Part shown: positions 46,121-59,094 of the stretch, one piece after another
How the letters are laid out: every line of letters starts with the position of its first letter
How positions within the stretch are numbered: position 1 is the stretch's first letter
Assembly: GCA_022702545.1 (NCBI GenBank)
Contig: JAHRBC010000001.1
Location: forward strand, 2,914,001 to 2,978,000
Direction of reading: 5' to 3'
Origin: Phycomyces nitens
Lineage: Eukaryota > Mucoromycota > Mucoromycetes > Mucorales > Phycomycetaceae
Length of the DNA: 64,000 bases
Program-made: the position numbers and the translations under genes
Notes under the pieces: generated by a model
The model's input: the letters and a program-made list of their open reading frames with translations, nothing else
Told to the model about the DNA's origin: nothing
Database searches by the model: none

Positions 46121-47913
46121 CCCTTTTTTTCTTCTTCTTTAAATTTCAATCATTGCTTAAAGCACACATATGTATATTTTCTACACAGCAATGCCTGTAT
46201 TTGCACTTTATATACATATACATATAAATATAAATATTATGAAAAGCACAAATGTATATTTCCAGGTAAAGATATTTCATTACAAATCGCAATCTTTCTT
46301 TTTCCGTTAAATAAATATAATCTGCTCTGAATTGTGCTGGAATGTCCTAGAAAAAATAGTAGGATATCAATCTATAGGCCTTAATAATCTTGCCATCTTT
46401 TCTCGGTAGAACTCAGTCTTATCCGTCCTAATCTTCCAATGGTATCTAGCCACGGTGTTCATGTCCCCATATTATGTTGATATATCGTTTTGAATCAACA
46501 TAAGCATGCTCACCCTCCTCTTTGAAATTAGCCGTGGTTTAAATACCGGCCAGGGTTTGATTTGATTTGTTCCAGCAACTCAGATATCCAGAGAGCCAAG
46601 GTACGATGGACATTAAGAAATAGATTTTATTTTATTTTAATTATTTCTAATATTGATAGCAATTTCATATGGTACCAATCAGTGTGTAATACTGCAAGTG
46701 ATTTAATAATACGAATAATAATCGTGTGAGGTCATTAAAAGGCTCTTTAATCTTTTGGTAGTTTTTTGCTTTTACGAGTAAGATGGTCCTTAAGGAGACC
46801 AAGAGAATGATGGTCATTTTTTTTGGATGATAAGAAACAATGGGTTCATGGTCATACCAATGATAAGGATCAGAAAGTACCAAATTGCTTTATAGAAACA
46901 GGTCTGAGACTATGATATAAAAAAAAAGAATCCCAATCCACCCAGGGCCAATAAACCGACCTTGTAATATTTAACAATTAGTGAGTATAATTCGATCCAT
47001 TGGGTCCTGCCCGAGAATTGTGTATGTAGAGGCAGTAGTTGGGATACAGACGTTGGAATACTAATATTACTAGAATCTTCTTGGGGTTCTTATTGTATTT
47101 TTGAGTACGGTGGGGGGGCCGTGCGCATGCCAGGAGCACGTTGCTTGTGCACCAGTTGGTTCTTGGAGGCAAAGTATACCTCTGGACTGCTCTGCAAGGG
47201 TAATTCTGGATTTGGTAAAAGTTCTTTTAGAGGTAGACGAGCGTTTATGGATTTTCAACACAAAAACCCCAAAGGAATCTGTACGATGGTTTGTCATTTG
47301 TAACCAATTAAACATTTTATGCTGCCTATTGTAATCTGTGTCGGGAACCGTATGGTGGGGGCTTGGGTTTCTATTTAATTTTCCTCGGACCAAAAGGCCT
47401 TTGGATAATAATATACATTCGATTCAAACTCGATCTTTTGTAAGACAAGAACTGTGTTCAATGCCCATAACCAGCTAAAGCTACAAGTACAAAAAGGCTT
47501 GTGCTTTTTATACTCACCTGTTGAATTTGTATCCTCAAAGGTACGAAAGAATGACGACCATAAAGATCCCAGTGACTCTCACACATACTTTACGGCACGG
47601 CCATCTTCACACGATGGTTGGGCCACCTTGGATGATTGTTGGCATCAACCCATCCTTTTATTTCACAAGGAAACCGCCTTGGCCTCTCGGATTCATTCCC
47701 ATTGTACTTTTATAAAAAGTAGCATGATCCAAAAAGGACAAGAGAAGAAAATCTTGGCCTTTTGTAATACCCAATTTCTTTAGACTAGTTTTACAAGCGA
47801 CCATAATTATTATCCAGTAATTAATTAAATATAAAGTATTTATATATGTGTATGTATATATATGTGTATATATTTCTTTAAGGAAAGGAGGTTTGGGGAA
47901 TATTCGTTTGTTG
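46121..47913. other. Gene-free spacer
   Basis: AT-rich at the left. There is an unusual GC-richer stretch near 47109-47170 with a run of seven G residues. No ORF shows recognisable protein features on either strand. Confidence 0.5.
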
Positions 47914-49855
47914 CTAGGCACAAGAACCTTGATCTGCTTCGTTTCCTTGCTCCCTTTTATCCAGCCTTAATCGATTTAGGTCTCCTTTTAGCCAAAATAC
48001 AGGAATTGTGGTCACACACATAATGACGGCCATCACTATTGTTGCCTTGTGCATATTGTACGGAGGGTTTGCATCAGGGCCTTCCCGCAAAGCATCGATA
48101 AGCACAGAAAAGATCAACATAAAGGTTGTACACAAGGCCCAGGTGAGACTCGAACTCAGGGATTCAGGAACAGGATAGGTGACTACGTGGTTTGTAAAGG
48201 AGGATCTTGAGTTCTGTAGATCTCAAGGGAGTATACAATGACTAGTTGGCCTGTTTAAAGAATACTTACTTTCACTAGAGAATTCAAGGTATACTGGGAA
48301 CACAGCATACGAAAAGAATCCGATCAGTAGACACGCACTGACAATGACACCAAATCCATTGGGTACAACTATGAAATAGTCAGAAAAGCATATTCCAATG
48401 ATCCTGATGGCTTGGCTTACTCTGAAAGATCAGCATGATATAGGATATAGCTGACATTGGCGCAAACATCTTGAGCAGCATGAGATATTGGCTAGTGACG
48501 CCTACCCAGTAACCTGTCATTACTAGAGAATGTCGATTAAGCATCGCATTTGCGTCAAGGCATCCCTTTTGGCTTCTGTTTTTGTAAACTCACCTCCACC
48601 AAAGAATCCGCCAAGCACAATCACGGCTGCGCATATGCCTGATTCTTGCGCGCTATAATTGTAGGGCATGATTGCCTGCATGACCAGTACAGACACAGAA
48701 TATGACATTCCGATATTTGACGAACATAAAAAGGTTGCAAGCCAAAAGTTTCTGTTCTTTAACAAAAGAGCCATTCCATTTCTAAATGGCATCCGGATCT
48801 CTGATGCACTTGGAGACGGCTGTACTTTTGGCTTTCCTGGCAGTAAAAAGGGAGGAATCAAGACGACTGTGGCAATTCCAGCGACAGCAAGGAGCTAATC
48901 ACAAGTTTGGGTTTTTTTTATCAATAGTGTTTGCATAAATTGTGTAATCTATACATACCATACGTGGAGTATTTTCAGGCGTGTCCGCAAGCTCTGGCAT
49001 AATCAAAGGAGAGATCATCATCCCCAACTGAATAGCTATTGTGTTTGGTATAGGTTATTAATAAAGAAAAAAAAGTATATTTTACATTGTTTATTATTAT
49101 TATTATTATTATCATTATTGTAATTGTTGTTGTTATTAATATTAATGCGCGCATGTATTAAAATACTCTATTAAACTTGCCCAGAATTGCATTGGCTACG
49201 CCTCGATCTTTTGTGGCAAACCAAACGGCAACAAACTAGGATTATAGGTAAGTCTATGGACATTAGAGTAGTATCTTGGGGGGTTAATACTAACTTTTGT
49301 AGCAATACTAAAGATAGACTGTGTCAATAAAGTTAATAATGATAGCCTGTCTAAACTTGCCTAAACACAAAAGGGCCACCTATGGCACCTATACTTTGAC
49401 CAAGCATGACAAGATAATATCTTTTGTCGGGAGAAACTAGGATTGCAATACAGCGAATCCAACACCCTGTAGCGTTTACCATGCCTGCTAAGATTACCTA
49501 ACAACCCAAGGTGGGTTTTACTACCAAGCAAATAACCAACCTTTATGCCTACCACTTTTTTAAGACCCAATATTTCATAGGCCCATGGAGTTGTCAGAGA
49601 TAATAACGAGTTTATAATGGCAGAAACATTAGAAAGCCAATTGACTTGAGATAGACTGGCCTCCATCCACTCTGCCGATACATCTGGTGAGCTAGAAACC
49701 GTCATCCACGTCAGGGCACAAGATATATTGACAAAAACGACGGCCACAAGGTTCACCCAGGCAATTATACTAGTTTTGTATTCGCAGGTAACATCGACAG
49801 ACTCCTCTTTCAGTTCTTTGGTTTTTTCGTCAAAAGGTCCACTAATATAATCCAT
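47914..49855 (-). CDS. SLC49/FLVCR-like major facilitator transporter
   Basis: About eight exons. After a charged N-terminus (MDYISGPFDEKTKELKEES) come membrane helices with QVNWLSNVSAIINSLLSL, ILAGMVNATGCWIRC and MLGQSIGAIGGPFVF, then WFATKDRGVANAILG. Near the end ITYPVPESLSSSLTWAL matches the family's ECTYP-PE signature. Animal relatives transport haem, choline or related amines; the fungal substrate is unknown. An apparent GC-AG intron (49308-49360) joins GPFVF|SIATKFVAVWF in frame. The C-terminus is short and charged (DKREQGNEADQGSCA). Exon borders near 48240-48420 are inferred from motif continuity. Confidence 0.85.
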
Positions 49856-49936
49856 TTCCTGGAAATGTGGTGGTATGTCTGGGCTAAAGAATAGAGAAAT
49901 AGAGTGAATTCAAGCAAATATGATTCTTAAATATAC

Positions 49937-49976
<40 letters not shown>

Positions 49977-52256
49977 TACTCTATAGCCCTTGTATATGGG
50001 TGAATCTGCCTGGTAAGGTTTTAGTTTTTGATATGAAACGATATTCTCCCTGTTTACTCTTTAAAATCATATAGTCTGCATATCACCAATTGTCTCTGTT
50101 GATTATGTACAGGGAGAATCATCAGCACAGCTCTTTTTGATACCAATGGTTTAAAATGTCTCTGTGGATATCTAGAGACAATTGTGAGTACATGTAACGA
50201 ATTGGAGAAATAGTCCAAGGGATGATGGCCCAACATATTGTGCTTTTATAACCTAGTGTTAATTAAAAGATATTCAGATGGCAGAGGGTGTCAGAAGACT
50301 ATACGCTGCAAGGGTGATTCTGGTCGGTATTTGGCCAAGGCTTTTTAGAGGAATAAAAAAAAGGAATAAAAAAATGTCAGAAAGACTTTGTATTTTTGTA
50401 CTGATTCAGGTACGAATTTCTGGATTGTTATCTTTTAAGGGTCTGTTGATCCCTAGGATTTTAATCTTTTATTGGTATCCAACTCGTGAAAATGGATAGG
50501 GGAGTAAAAAAAACAAAAACCAAAAAAAAGACGTTTGGCCTGTTTGGACGTACATTCCTGGTTAGGCTTACCAAGGCAGCATTGCCAAAATATACTTTGA
50601 ACAGCAAAAGGGCAGACGGTGGGCCCTGTTGATTGGATATGGATAGACTCTAGATTGTGTTATGAATTGTAGGTTTTATTAAACCCAAAAGATATCAAAT
50701 TGCTGATACTCTTGTACAAATATCTAAAGTTTGGTTCGGCCGAGACCAGGTCTTGATGACGATGAATGCAGGCAATAAAAAGGCAAAAAAAGCTTAATGG
50801 AATTGAGATGAGATTGGTTCTCTACCCCATGATTCAAAGGGATATGCCATGTCAAATGATGAAGTCTTTATCGCCTTGTGTACAGGCCAAAGATGCCTTT
50901 TTGTAACCTTTAACCCCACAAAACCTTGATTGTTGGCCGGGTATCCGAGTAAAGATATCAATCCTTCATCGTTCCAAGATCCAATTGAGGGGATACAAAT
51001 AATAAAATATAAAATATAATAAAATAAAAAAGACTCTTGGACGGTATAAACCAAAACCCTAATTTTCTCTAGGGCCAATGCATTCATTTCATCTTCCCCA
51101 CAAAAAATGATAAGAGTCCAGAAACTGCTTTTAGTAAGCGGCCGCCATTTAGCTTTTCCAAGGTTTATATTACAGTGGAATTTCAGGGAACCCTAAATTA
51201 TTATGGAAATTGGCGAATCTTGGAATATCTATCAACCATATATCTAAATATAATGCACGCTTATCTTAACAATAGTTTTCTAGTAGTGCAAGTCTAATAT
51301 GTATTCTTGATACCTAATTCATCCATGCATTCTCAGCACATATTTTAACCGACCCGTATAATTGATATATTGTACAAAATCTTCCGAAGTATTTTATACA
51401 AAATAACATAAAATAAAATAAAAAACAATAATTTAATAATGGGGCTTGGGAGGGGAACCAAATAAAAGCAATTGTAAAACTTATGAGGCAACACAGAAAT
51501 AAGAGGCGGAGTGTTTAAGAACCAACAGTCTACTGACAATACCTAAAAAAAATGCCTTGAAATGCTTCTCTTGTGCCACAGCTTTTTGAGTATACTGTTA
51601 AATACGAATATAAATACACACTGATAATTCTCAATTCTCCCTAGCAAATTGAATACTTGCTATATAAAACCAACTGCCCTCGTGCAAACCACACAAACAT
51701 AATAATTATCCATAGTCGTAAGCTGGTCTTATAAACACAATTGCCGAGGATTCTGTCAAATGTCAAGTGGGTTTTATTGGTGGACTGGATCGCGGTTAGA
51801 AAGTAGAATCCCCACGTTCCTCATTACTGCTTATAACCTGTCAAGGTGCACGGTTTAAAAGCGATCCCACCCGTAATTGCAACGTGGCTATTGTCCTACC
51901 ATTTCTACGGAGATCCATATACTTGATATTTAAAGAGCTTCATTCCACCAGGGATCATAGGCGCCTAATAGATACGTTTGGACATTGGCAAACAAAAAGG
52001 ATAAAGAATGGTGAATTGGTTGTGATTTGAAATCAAAATCTAAACATGTTCCAATTTGGTATTTTTTTTTGTATTCATAAAATATGGTCATATTTCTCTC
52101 TTTCTTTCCTTACTTCAGAATATCCTATATATATATATAAATATAATTATATATTCAAATATATAAATATATTCAAATTAACACGGGGATAATTGACCTG
52201 TTTAGTTAAACCAATTCTTGTGTTTTTTTTTGAGATACAATATTTATATATACTAA
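49856..52256. other. AT-rich spacer of 2.4 kb
   Basis: It contains a long (TA)n/(CATA)n tract at 49930-49976 and other simple repeats near 51000-51020 and 52120-52170. Scattered short ORFs show no protein features. No gene recognised. Confidence 0.55.
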
Positions 52257-52680
52257 ATGGCCACTCCTTACTATGGCACCAAGAACCCCAATGAATCGGT
52301 CAAAGAGACCGAAGAAATCATATTTCGTATGGTCAACGATCTACAGATCCAGCCCAATGACATTGAGCTAGGTAAACCAACTTTTATTATATTATATTAT
52401 ATATTATATATTATTTATTTTAGAAAAAGAAAAAGATTGTGTGGATGTACCACACACACTACATGAGCCAAGGATCCAATGGAAGATGCGAACTGGAATC
52501 ACAGTATTCCTTATTCTAACTCTTGTGATTGGTACGACAAAAATACCCCTTTACGATAATAATGTCTCATGTTTTATTTATATTTATATTTATATTTTTA
52601 TATATATATATATATTATATATATGTACTTGCGCAGGCGCAATTATAGTGAGTGAGCTGATTCAAACAAACGAAAATTGA
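52257..52680 (+). CDS. Small single-pass membrane protein
   Basis: Three exons encode about 88 residues. An N-terminal hydrophilic part (MATPYYGTKNPNESVKE) is followed by an acidic stretch, the segment RIQWKMRTGITVFLILTLVI and a short tail ending SELIQTNEN. The single hydrophobic helix spans about TGITVFLILTLVIGAIIVSEL. Introns (52370 to about 52422, and about 52531-52637) are GT-AG and AT-rich, and splicing keeps the frame. I do not recognise the family. The coherent three-exon structure and helix placement support a real gene, though its small size makes this less certain. Its stop lies about 350 bp from the converging gene's stop. Confidence 0.6.
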
Positions 52681-53028
52681 CACAATATGTATAAATGTAT
52701 TAATATTAATATTTGGAGATCGTTTAATATGAAGATGAAGAAACAAGAAATGAAGAAGCTATGTACCAAAGCAAATTATTAAAAAGAGACCAAAATTGAC
52801 CTCTTTGGATTATTAAAAGGGTATGAGCGAATGCGAAAACGTACATCTCCCTTGACTAAAAATATATAAAGAAAGGGAGGTGGGGATGAGTGTAAGAATG
52901 TGCCATGCAAATGAAGAATATGATGTATCTCTTTACATCTATGAAAGTGTAAAAAATAAAATAAAATAAAAAGTAATAATAATAATAATAAAGTGAGTAA
53001 TTATTATTGCCGTGTTTATTGTTTCCAA

Positions 53029-55180
53029 CTACTTTCGGCTGACCAAAGTCTTTCTGGCCACAGGAGCTGTAGACTTGGTTGTCAATGGCTTTGACAAGGG
53101 AACCCGAGTCCGTCGACCAGAATCAACAGGAGTGGCAGTGGAGCGAGGGTTGACAATGGCAGCAGATGTAGCAGGACGAACAATGTTACGAGGCGTGGTC
53201 TGGCTGGGTTTGGTCCGAACAGGAGTAGTGGGACCACCAAGGGTCTTTGGGCGCAGAGGGGTGGTGGGACGAAGGGTGGATGAGGCTGGCTTCTGGGGGC
53301 GGGGCTGAACACTGGCAAGCACCTTTGAGGGCGAGGCTGACTTTGGCTTCTTGAGGAGGGCAATCTGGCCAAGTGCTTCGTCAAGCTGGGCTTGGAGTGC
53401 CTTGCGTGACCGAACTTCTTCCTTTTCTTGCTGCTGGTGTGTCATCTTCATGTCGTGGACTTGGTCAATTACGTGCTTCATCATTGACTCGAGCTCGCAT
53501 CTCGCCTTGGTCTCCTTCTTGAGCCGGGATTCCAAGGGCTGGATCTGCTCAAATGCATGCTCAAATTTGCGCTCATAGGCCTCGCGCACACTGACTTCTT
53601 GCTCCAGACGCTCGTGAAGGGCCTTTTGCTGCTGGTCAACCAAGAGGGTCATGTCCTCCATGGCCTTTTCAAACGCAATTCGCATCGCAGTTTCTTCCCG
53701 AAGACACTGTTCGACGTCATAAAGGCGCTGTTCCATTTTAGTCATCTGTTGGCGATGAACTGTGCCACACATGCGCATGATGCCCACCATGAGGCGGTGG
53801 GTGGGCTTGACACCACCGCATTGAGAACGCAACTCTTGGCGGGCCCGATAGCCTCGCCAGACAGCCTGGATCTGGATGGCTGCAGACACTCTGACGTAGT
53901 CCTGGTCGCCAAGCTGGTCCTGCTCTTCCTCGGACAAGGGAAGGAAGACCGAGGCAGACTCGATTGGCATCTCCTTGGTGTACTCGTCGTCCTCATCATA
54001 GTACCCTTCATCGCTGCCGTAAAAGGTCAGGCTGGAAGGTCTGTGAGAGACGGGATTGGCCCGGTTAAGTTTGATTACTACTTTGGAGGCAGTTGTGGTG
54101 TCACTGCGGGAATCAAGATCGGTGTACTGGCTGTTGGTGTCGCTGTCAAGGTAGAGCTCCGACTCGCTCTGGTAGACCGGCATGTTGGAGTCATCCGAAC
54201 CAAGGGGAGACAGGCTGCGTTGGTAGGGGTGAGTGGCATGGGTAGCTATAGCAACAGATTAGTAATGGCCAAAATATATTTTGATGGTTGCCTTACGTCT
54301 AGAGTACCATTCGGTTGGCTCAGACACAAAGGGATCATCTTCCCATTGGATCTCTTCGTCCACCCGGTCAAGGCTGCTGAATAATTGACGTCGCTGACCT
54401 GACAAAAAGGAGGACGGACCGACGGGTGATTCTCCAGCGTGCTCGGGACGCTGAGTGACAGTGACGGTGGAGTCGTACGACTGTTCCCGGGCCCGTCGTT
54501 CGTTGCAGGTCAGGTTTGGTGAGGAGAACTGGGCGGGGAGTTGGAGGGGGGAAAGTCTGCCGTCTTCAACAAAGATCTTTTGAGAATTTTCAGAGGGACG
54601 ATCAGCTTCTGTCCAGGAGACATAGGCGTAGTCGGTCTGGCTTGGGGGCATCTCTGGGTATTCGTATGAGTCGATGTAGTGACCGAGGTTCTGATGATCT
54701 TGGGAGATTGAGTTGTAGAAGGAGTCGTGTTCTACATCGTAATCGTGGGGTAGGGTTGAGCAGGCGGCAGTTGAGGTGGAGGTTGTGGTGAAGGAGGATT
54801 CGTCGAGGTAAAATTGGTGGTTGGGGTCGTATCGATCGAGCTGTTCGATCCGTGATCGAGGTGGGAATTCGTATCGAAACTGTTCTGGAGCCAGGTTCTG
54901 AGGTATATCGAGTGCTTCGCCATCTTCATCTTCAGTTTCAAGAAGGAAGTGGTGTGACTGTGAGTTTCATGAAGAAGTATAAGAAACACGTGTAACCAAA
55001 AAGGTGCAACTGGTAAAAAGGCAATGGGTGTAACCTCCTTTTTCTACTCTCAAGGTATGGGTTGTTTACCTGGTCATGTTTATAGATATTTGCCAACTTG
55101 TCATCCTCGACCAGCGATGAGGGATGACGAAGCATGATAGGTTCAGAATTAAAACGGCCAACATCGTCTGCCATCATCAT
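53029..55180 (-). CDS. IQ-motif coiled-coil protein
   Basis: Exons 55180-55070, 54957-54297 and 54245-53029 give 1989 nt and 662 residues. The first third is acidic, Tyr/Ser/Asp-rich and disordered-looking. An IQ motif follows (AAIQIQAVWRGYRARQELR), suggesting calmodulin or myosin light-chain binding. A coiled coil of roughly 130 residues comes next (TKMEQRLYDVEQCLREETAM through ALQAQLDEALGQIALLKK). The Pro/Thr/Lys-rich basic tail (PTTPLRPKTLGGPTTPVR) resembles microtubule-binding tails; that comparison is inference. No paralogue name can be given. Three Met codons stand at the start and I use the first. The gene is GC-richer than its flanks. Confidence 0.85.
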
Positions 55181-55294
55181 ATAAGTAATTTTGATGGATA
55201 TTTAAAAATAATAATAATAAAAAATAAAAAAAAATCTATGAGTGGGGCGCCAGCCTGGCAACTACAAGAGGATCTATTTGTGACGATATGTTTG

Positions 55295-55385
55295 AGGACA
55301 AGCTAGAGAAGAGAAGCTTGAGGAAGAGGAAGAGGAACTTTGAAGAGAGAAAGAGGGGGAAAAGGAGGGGAGGGAAAGAGGGGAA
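55295..55385 (-). promoter_or_regulatory. Polypyrimidine tract upstream of the IQ-motif gene
   Basis: On the minus strand this is an almost pure CT tract about 115-205 bp before the start codon. It creates a spurious open frame rich in Ser and Phe. It probably belongs to the promoter or the 5' leader. Confidence 0.45.
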
Positions 55386-57912
55386 TGGGGATTGTAAGTA
55401 GGCGCAATAATAGTAAAGAAGAGAAAGAGTAAGAGATGTGGGCGTGGTACGTTTAAACTTGATGTTTGCAAACTGGCTTTATTTTTGGAAGAACGTGCAA
55501 ATTGGAAATGGAACAAAGCAAATAAAGAAACTGGCCGAAACCATTTCAAAGTTGGATTCTATATATATATACAACATGAGCCTTGCAGTGTGTGCAACCT
55601 CATTCGTGCTTTGAAAGATATTATAATATATAATATTTAACAGCTTTGTGCTAAAAGACAATAAAAAGGAAATTTACACAGACCTACAGCCAGAGTCCTT
55701 ATTAGATCTCCATGGTAACACCACCATGTGAACCTGGTTTATCCAGATGAGAGGCTTAACAATCAAATGCGTCATACGGGTTGTCTAGCAACAGAATTGG
55801 CTATATCATTGTCACATATACATATATATCCAGTATTTATATTTTATACTGTTGTCTAGAACCTTAACCCATTTCTTGCGGGGCTTTGCCGTGGTCTTGG
55901 TCGTCCAGTGATTTTATTCCCTTTTAATATGGTAATCTAATAATTTATATACTACCAGACAGTTCTCGGAAAACCCTTTTTTAGACTAAATACCAAATAA
56001 CAACCAAATAAAAAAAAGAGGGATAAAATGCTAAACAAGACCACAGTCAAGGGGTTCTTTATATACATGTAGTATTTTGATTCACAAGACAAATATCAAA
56101 ATATTTGCAAAAAGTAAACAAATATTTTGACATGGTTTTGACTGTCGCGTCATTGAGCTCTCCATGGAAACCTGGATTCAAAACAAGCGCTGGTAAATAA
56201 CTTTTATGATTATCATATGATTCCCTTGACGGTTTGGCAATGTTGATTTGCACCCTTGAATACCCAAGCGAATCAGACAAGGCTGCGTTTCTCATAGAAA
56301 CCTAATCATCACAAGCCATGACGAATATAAGCACATGCCGATTGTATCTAGGGGTGTAACGAAAAGACAGACAGAACAAACTGGCAGAGATATATAAGAG
56401 AGAGAAGAGTATGTTTTTGATAATGAATATTTTCAACGAGATACCCCACCTGCATAGCATCTTTCTGAAAACAAAAAAAAATGTTCTATTATTTCTTGGC
56501 CATTTTTCATTTCCAACTACAGAAGTTCTTGCTTGGCAGTTGACATTCAATCCTAAAGAGCTTGTTTGGGACGATCAAGGTCTGGTTTGGAAAGAGGTTT
56601 TGCCCCAATCATTCTTGGTGACCAAAAGGTGTCAAGTGAGATTAATAAAGTGAATAATGAAATCCTGATCGATATTTGTTCTTTTTGGTGTTCACGGCCA
56701 ACAATAAATGGAAACAAGGGTTTTCCGAATACCATTAATGTTTTATATATATTTATATATTATTATTATTATTATTATTTTCATTTGAGTAGAATAGCCT
56801 ATTTCTCTCTTTCTTCCTCTTTAAATAGTTTCCCAAAAAGCAAGGGTAACTCAAACATAGTGGCGTATTTTGGGGTCATGCCCTCAATCTCAATTAATAT
56901 ACCCAACCCTCTATACTCAATAAACACCCATAAATACCAAGCCAATCTTGTCGTCCTTAATTCTATCGAATGTCTTGATATTCCTAGGGGACCAATACCA
57001 AAGCGAAAGGAATAGCCAAAAAAGAATAAAATAACCGGGTGATTTATTATATATATTTAATTATTTATTTATTTATTTAATCGCATCACTAATATAAACG
57101 CATCTTGGTGTGCGAATTGATTAGATTACACTCTAACCGCCTTATGGGGAGGAATTTGTAACGCTTGGGTTATTTTTGGGACGTGCTGGCAAGATACCCG
57201 CACGCCTTTTCCTTGGCTGTATAAACTTTGCACCTGACCTTTCATAGCGTACAGAATATTTTCTATAATAAAATCCTCGATTCCATTCAGCCCTTGAGGT
57301 GATTTACGCCTACTGGTAAATGCGTTCTATACATTTACAAAATGAGCAAGGGTCGTCCACAGACCAACAAAAATTAATGAGGGTTACAAGGTGTACAACG
57401 ATTAGAATGCGGGTTACTCAAAGATCGTTACAGAAGATCCATATAATACAACTACCCCTTTATTGTCATGGAACTCCTCTTTAGAGCAACTCGGACCACT
57501 TTTCACCATCTTTGCAAAGTGAGCCCGTCGGTAACACTCTAGATGGCAGGCTTGTATAAAAAGGTAATAATAGATATCAATCTCGCACCATCAGAACCTT
57601 CTGACCAAATGATATTAAATATCCTTGTTTGCGTCACCTATATTTCTTACGGCTTGCACAACGATGATGGTCGTCTCTTGTGTACCTATGCAAGAGATAT
57701 CAAGAGTCTTTTACTTTTTTTTTCTCATGTTGAGCATGGCAGGCTAGACAACCATGGTGAATAACATTTGAACACCCAAGTCAAACAATTCTCGGTCTAA
57801 ATCCTTGCATCAAGGCTTTCTTGGAGACCTGTAAGAATAATAAATTGATATAAATATACACAGTTATCCAAACTTCTTTATCCTCAATATCTTTTATCCC
57901 ACGCCCTAAAAG
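55386..57912. other. Spacer of about 2.5 kb
   Basis: It contains (TA)n near 55559, (ATT)n near 56760 and a TTTA repeat near 57063. Short ORFs (for example 56566-57015 and 57543-57764, both plus) have no recognisable features. No gene can be supported. Confidence 0.5.
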
Positions 57913-59094
57913 ATGCGGCATGCATTAGATCACTCAGACCTCCAAGAGCTAGACGGTCTTTTGGACTTGTTTTGCTCAGAAGCCCAGTTTGACCTCTATG
58001 TTCGTCACCGCATTGGTTCGTATAAGAAACTCGGAAAGATCCGCAGGGCATTTAGAGATGTCCAACAATGGCTGAGGTGTCCCGCAGTCCATGAAGTCAT
58101 GAATCCTAGGTGCCTGGTTGCCAAGCGACTCTGCAGAGAATTGCTCGATTACTGCCAGATTGTATCAAGACGTCATGTATTACCCACAATGGAAACCACA
58201 GCACAATTGAATCATGAATGGCAGATTCTGAGCGAGCACTTTGAAACAGCAACGAAACAGCATGTGGGTTGGGAAGGGCATATCCAGAACCTCAAACGAC
58301 TGGCCAAGGCCTGGAAGTCACCTGACCTTGCCAACCAGACACTGCGGTCCATCTTGGCACTGAGTGAATCAGATCGGCTAGTGGAAGGAACGAGAGGTTT
58401 ATTTGGTCGGAACAAAGCCGGACTCTTTATCGGATTCACGAGCAGAGAGGAGCAAGAAGCGATTCTCGGCAGGGTGTGTGAGAATTTCGAGTCAATCTTT
58501 GCTCACAATGCAGCCTCAAACTTGGCACATGTACAGAGCTGGATCCGAGAGAGCCAGCCGAGCCGAGTTCTTAAAAAAGTCAGCCAATTCAAATTGAACA
58601 TTTGCACCGAGATCAGTACGGAATCAAGCCATACGACCCTTGGCTCAAATGCTACCCTCGGTACCCCACATCTCAAGCCAAACACTGGCTGCAGATATTC
58701 CCTACCAATACCAGATTTCCAGACCTGTTTGACAGAGATGGTTCCAAAGGTGTCAAGGTTCAAGTCAAACCTGAGATTTGCTGGACCCCTCCGAGCTCTA
58801 TTTTCAGATGCGTCGGAATCCCGGATGCCCTCCGCCCAGCAGGTGATCCTCCCAAGCCATGGCAACAGCAATGTTTATATCTCTGTATCCAGACTGGGAT
58901 GCACATTGGGTCGTACGGGCTATGAGTTTTATTGCTTGGTTCTTGAACATGCTCAATGGCACTCGGCCCAAGACTCCCATGCCCTACACACTATCGGACG
59001 CGAGTTAATTGAGCTGTATGATATTCTGCTGTCCGTAACCTGTCAGACCCAAGTGCAACGTATACTTGATCTTCTTCAGGCCGCAGTCCCTTGA
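57913..59094 (+). CDS. Unrecognised 393-residue single-exon protein
   Basis: One ORF with start ATG 57913. I do not recognise a family. The N-terminal part looks helical and basic (LYVRHRIGSYKKLGKIRRAF), followed by regularly spaced Leu/Trp-containing helices and GLFGRNKAGLFIGFTSREE. The C-terminus is again helical (TIGRELIELYDILLSVTC). The middle (about residues 230-330) is Ser/Thr-rich and less protein-like, and there a second plus frame (58602-58925) is open for about 108 codons. That could mean a pair of compensating frameshifts, or chance in this GC-richer stretch. There is no signal peptide or membrane helix. Confidence 0.65.
   Translation: MRHALDHSDLQELDGLLDLFCSEAQFDLYVRHRIGSYKKLGKIRRAFRDVQQWLRCPAVHEVMNPRCLVAKRLCRELLDYCQIVSRRHVLPTMETTAQLNHEWQILSEHFETATKQHVGWEGHIQNLKRLAKAWKSPDLANQTLRSILALSESDRLVEGTRGLFGRNKAGLFIGFTSREEQEAILGRVCENFESIFAHNAASNLAHVQSWIRESQPSRVLKKVSQFKLNICTEISTESSHTTLGSNATLGTPHLKPNTGCRYSLPIPDFQTCLTEMVPKVSRFKSNLRFAGPLRALFSDASESRMPSAQQVILPSHGNSNVYISVSRLGCTLGRTGYEFYCLVLEHAQWHSAQDSHALHTIGRELIELYDILLSVTCQTQVQRILDLLQAAVP

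Noticed and set aside
48130..48200. tRNA-like B box (GAGTTCGAGTCTCAC on the minus strand)
   Set aside because: No matching acceptor stem or A box, and the bases are explained as codons of the SLC49-like transporter (ESLSSSLTWAL).
49930..49980. Possible replication origin or centromere-like AT tract
   Set aside because: Simple TA/CATA repeats of this kind occur in several spacers here, and nothing ties this one to an origin.
55274..55549. Minus-strand ORF rich in Ser and Phe
   Set aside because: Produced by a CT tract upstream of the IQ-motif gene.
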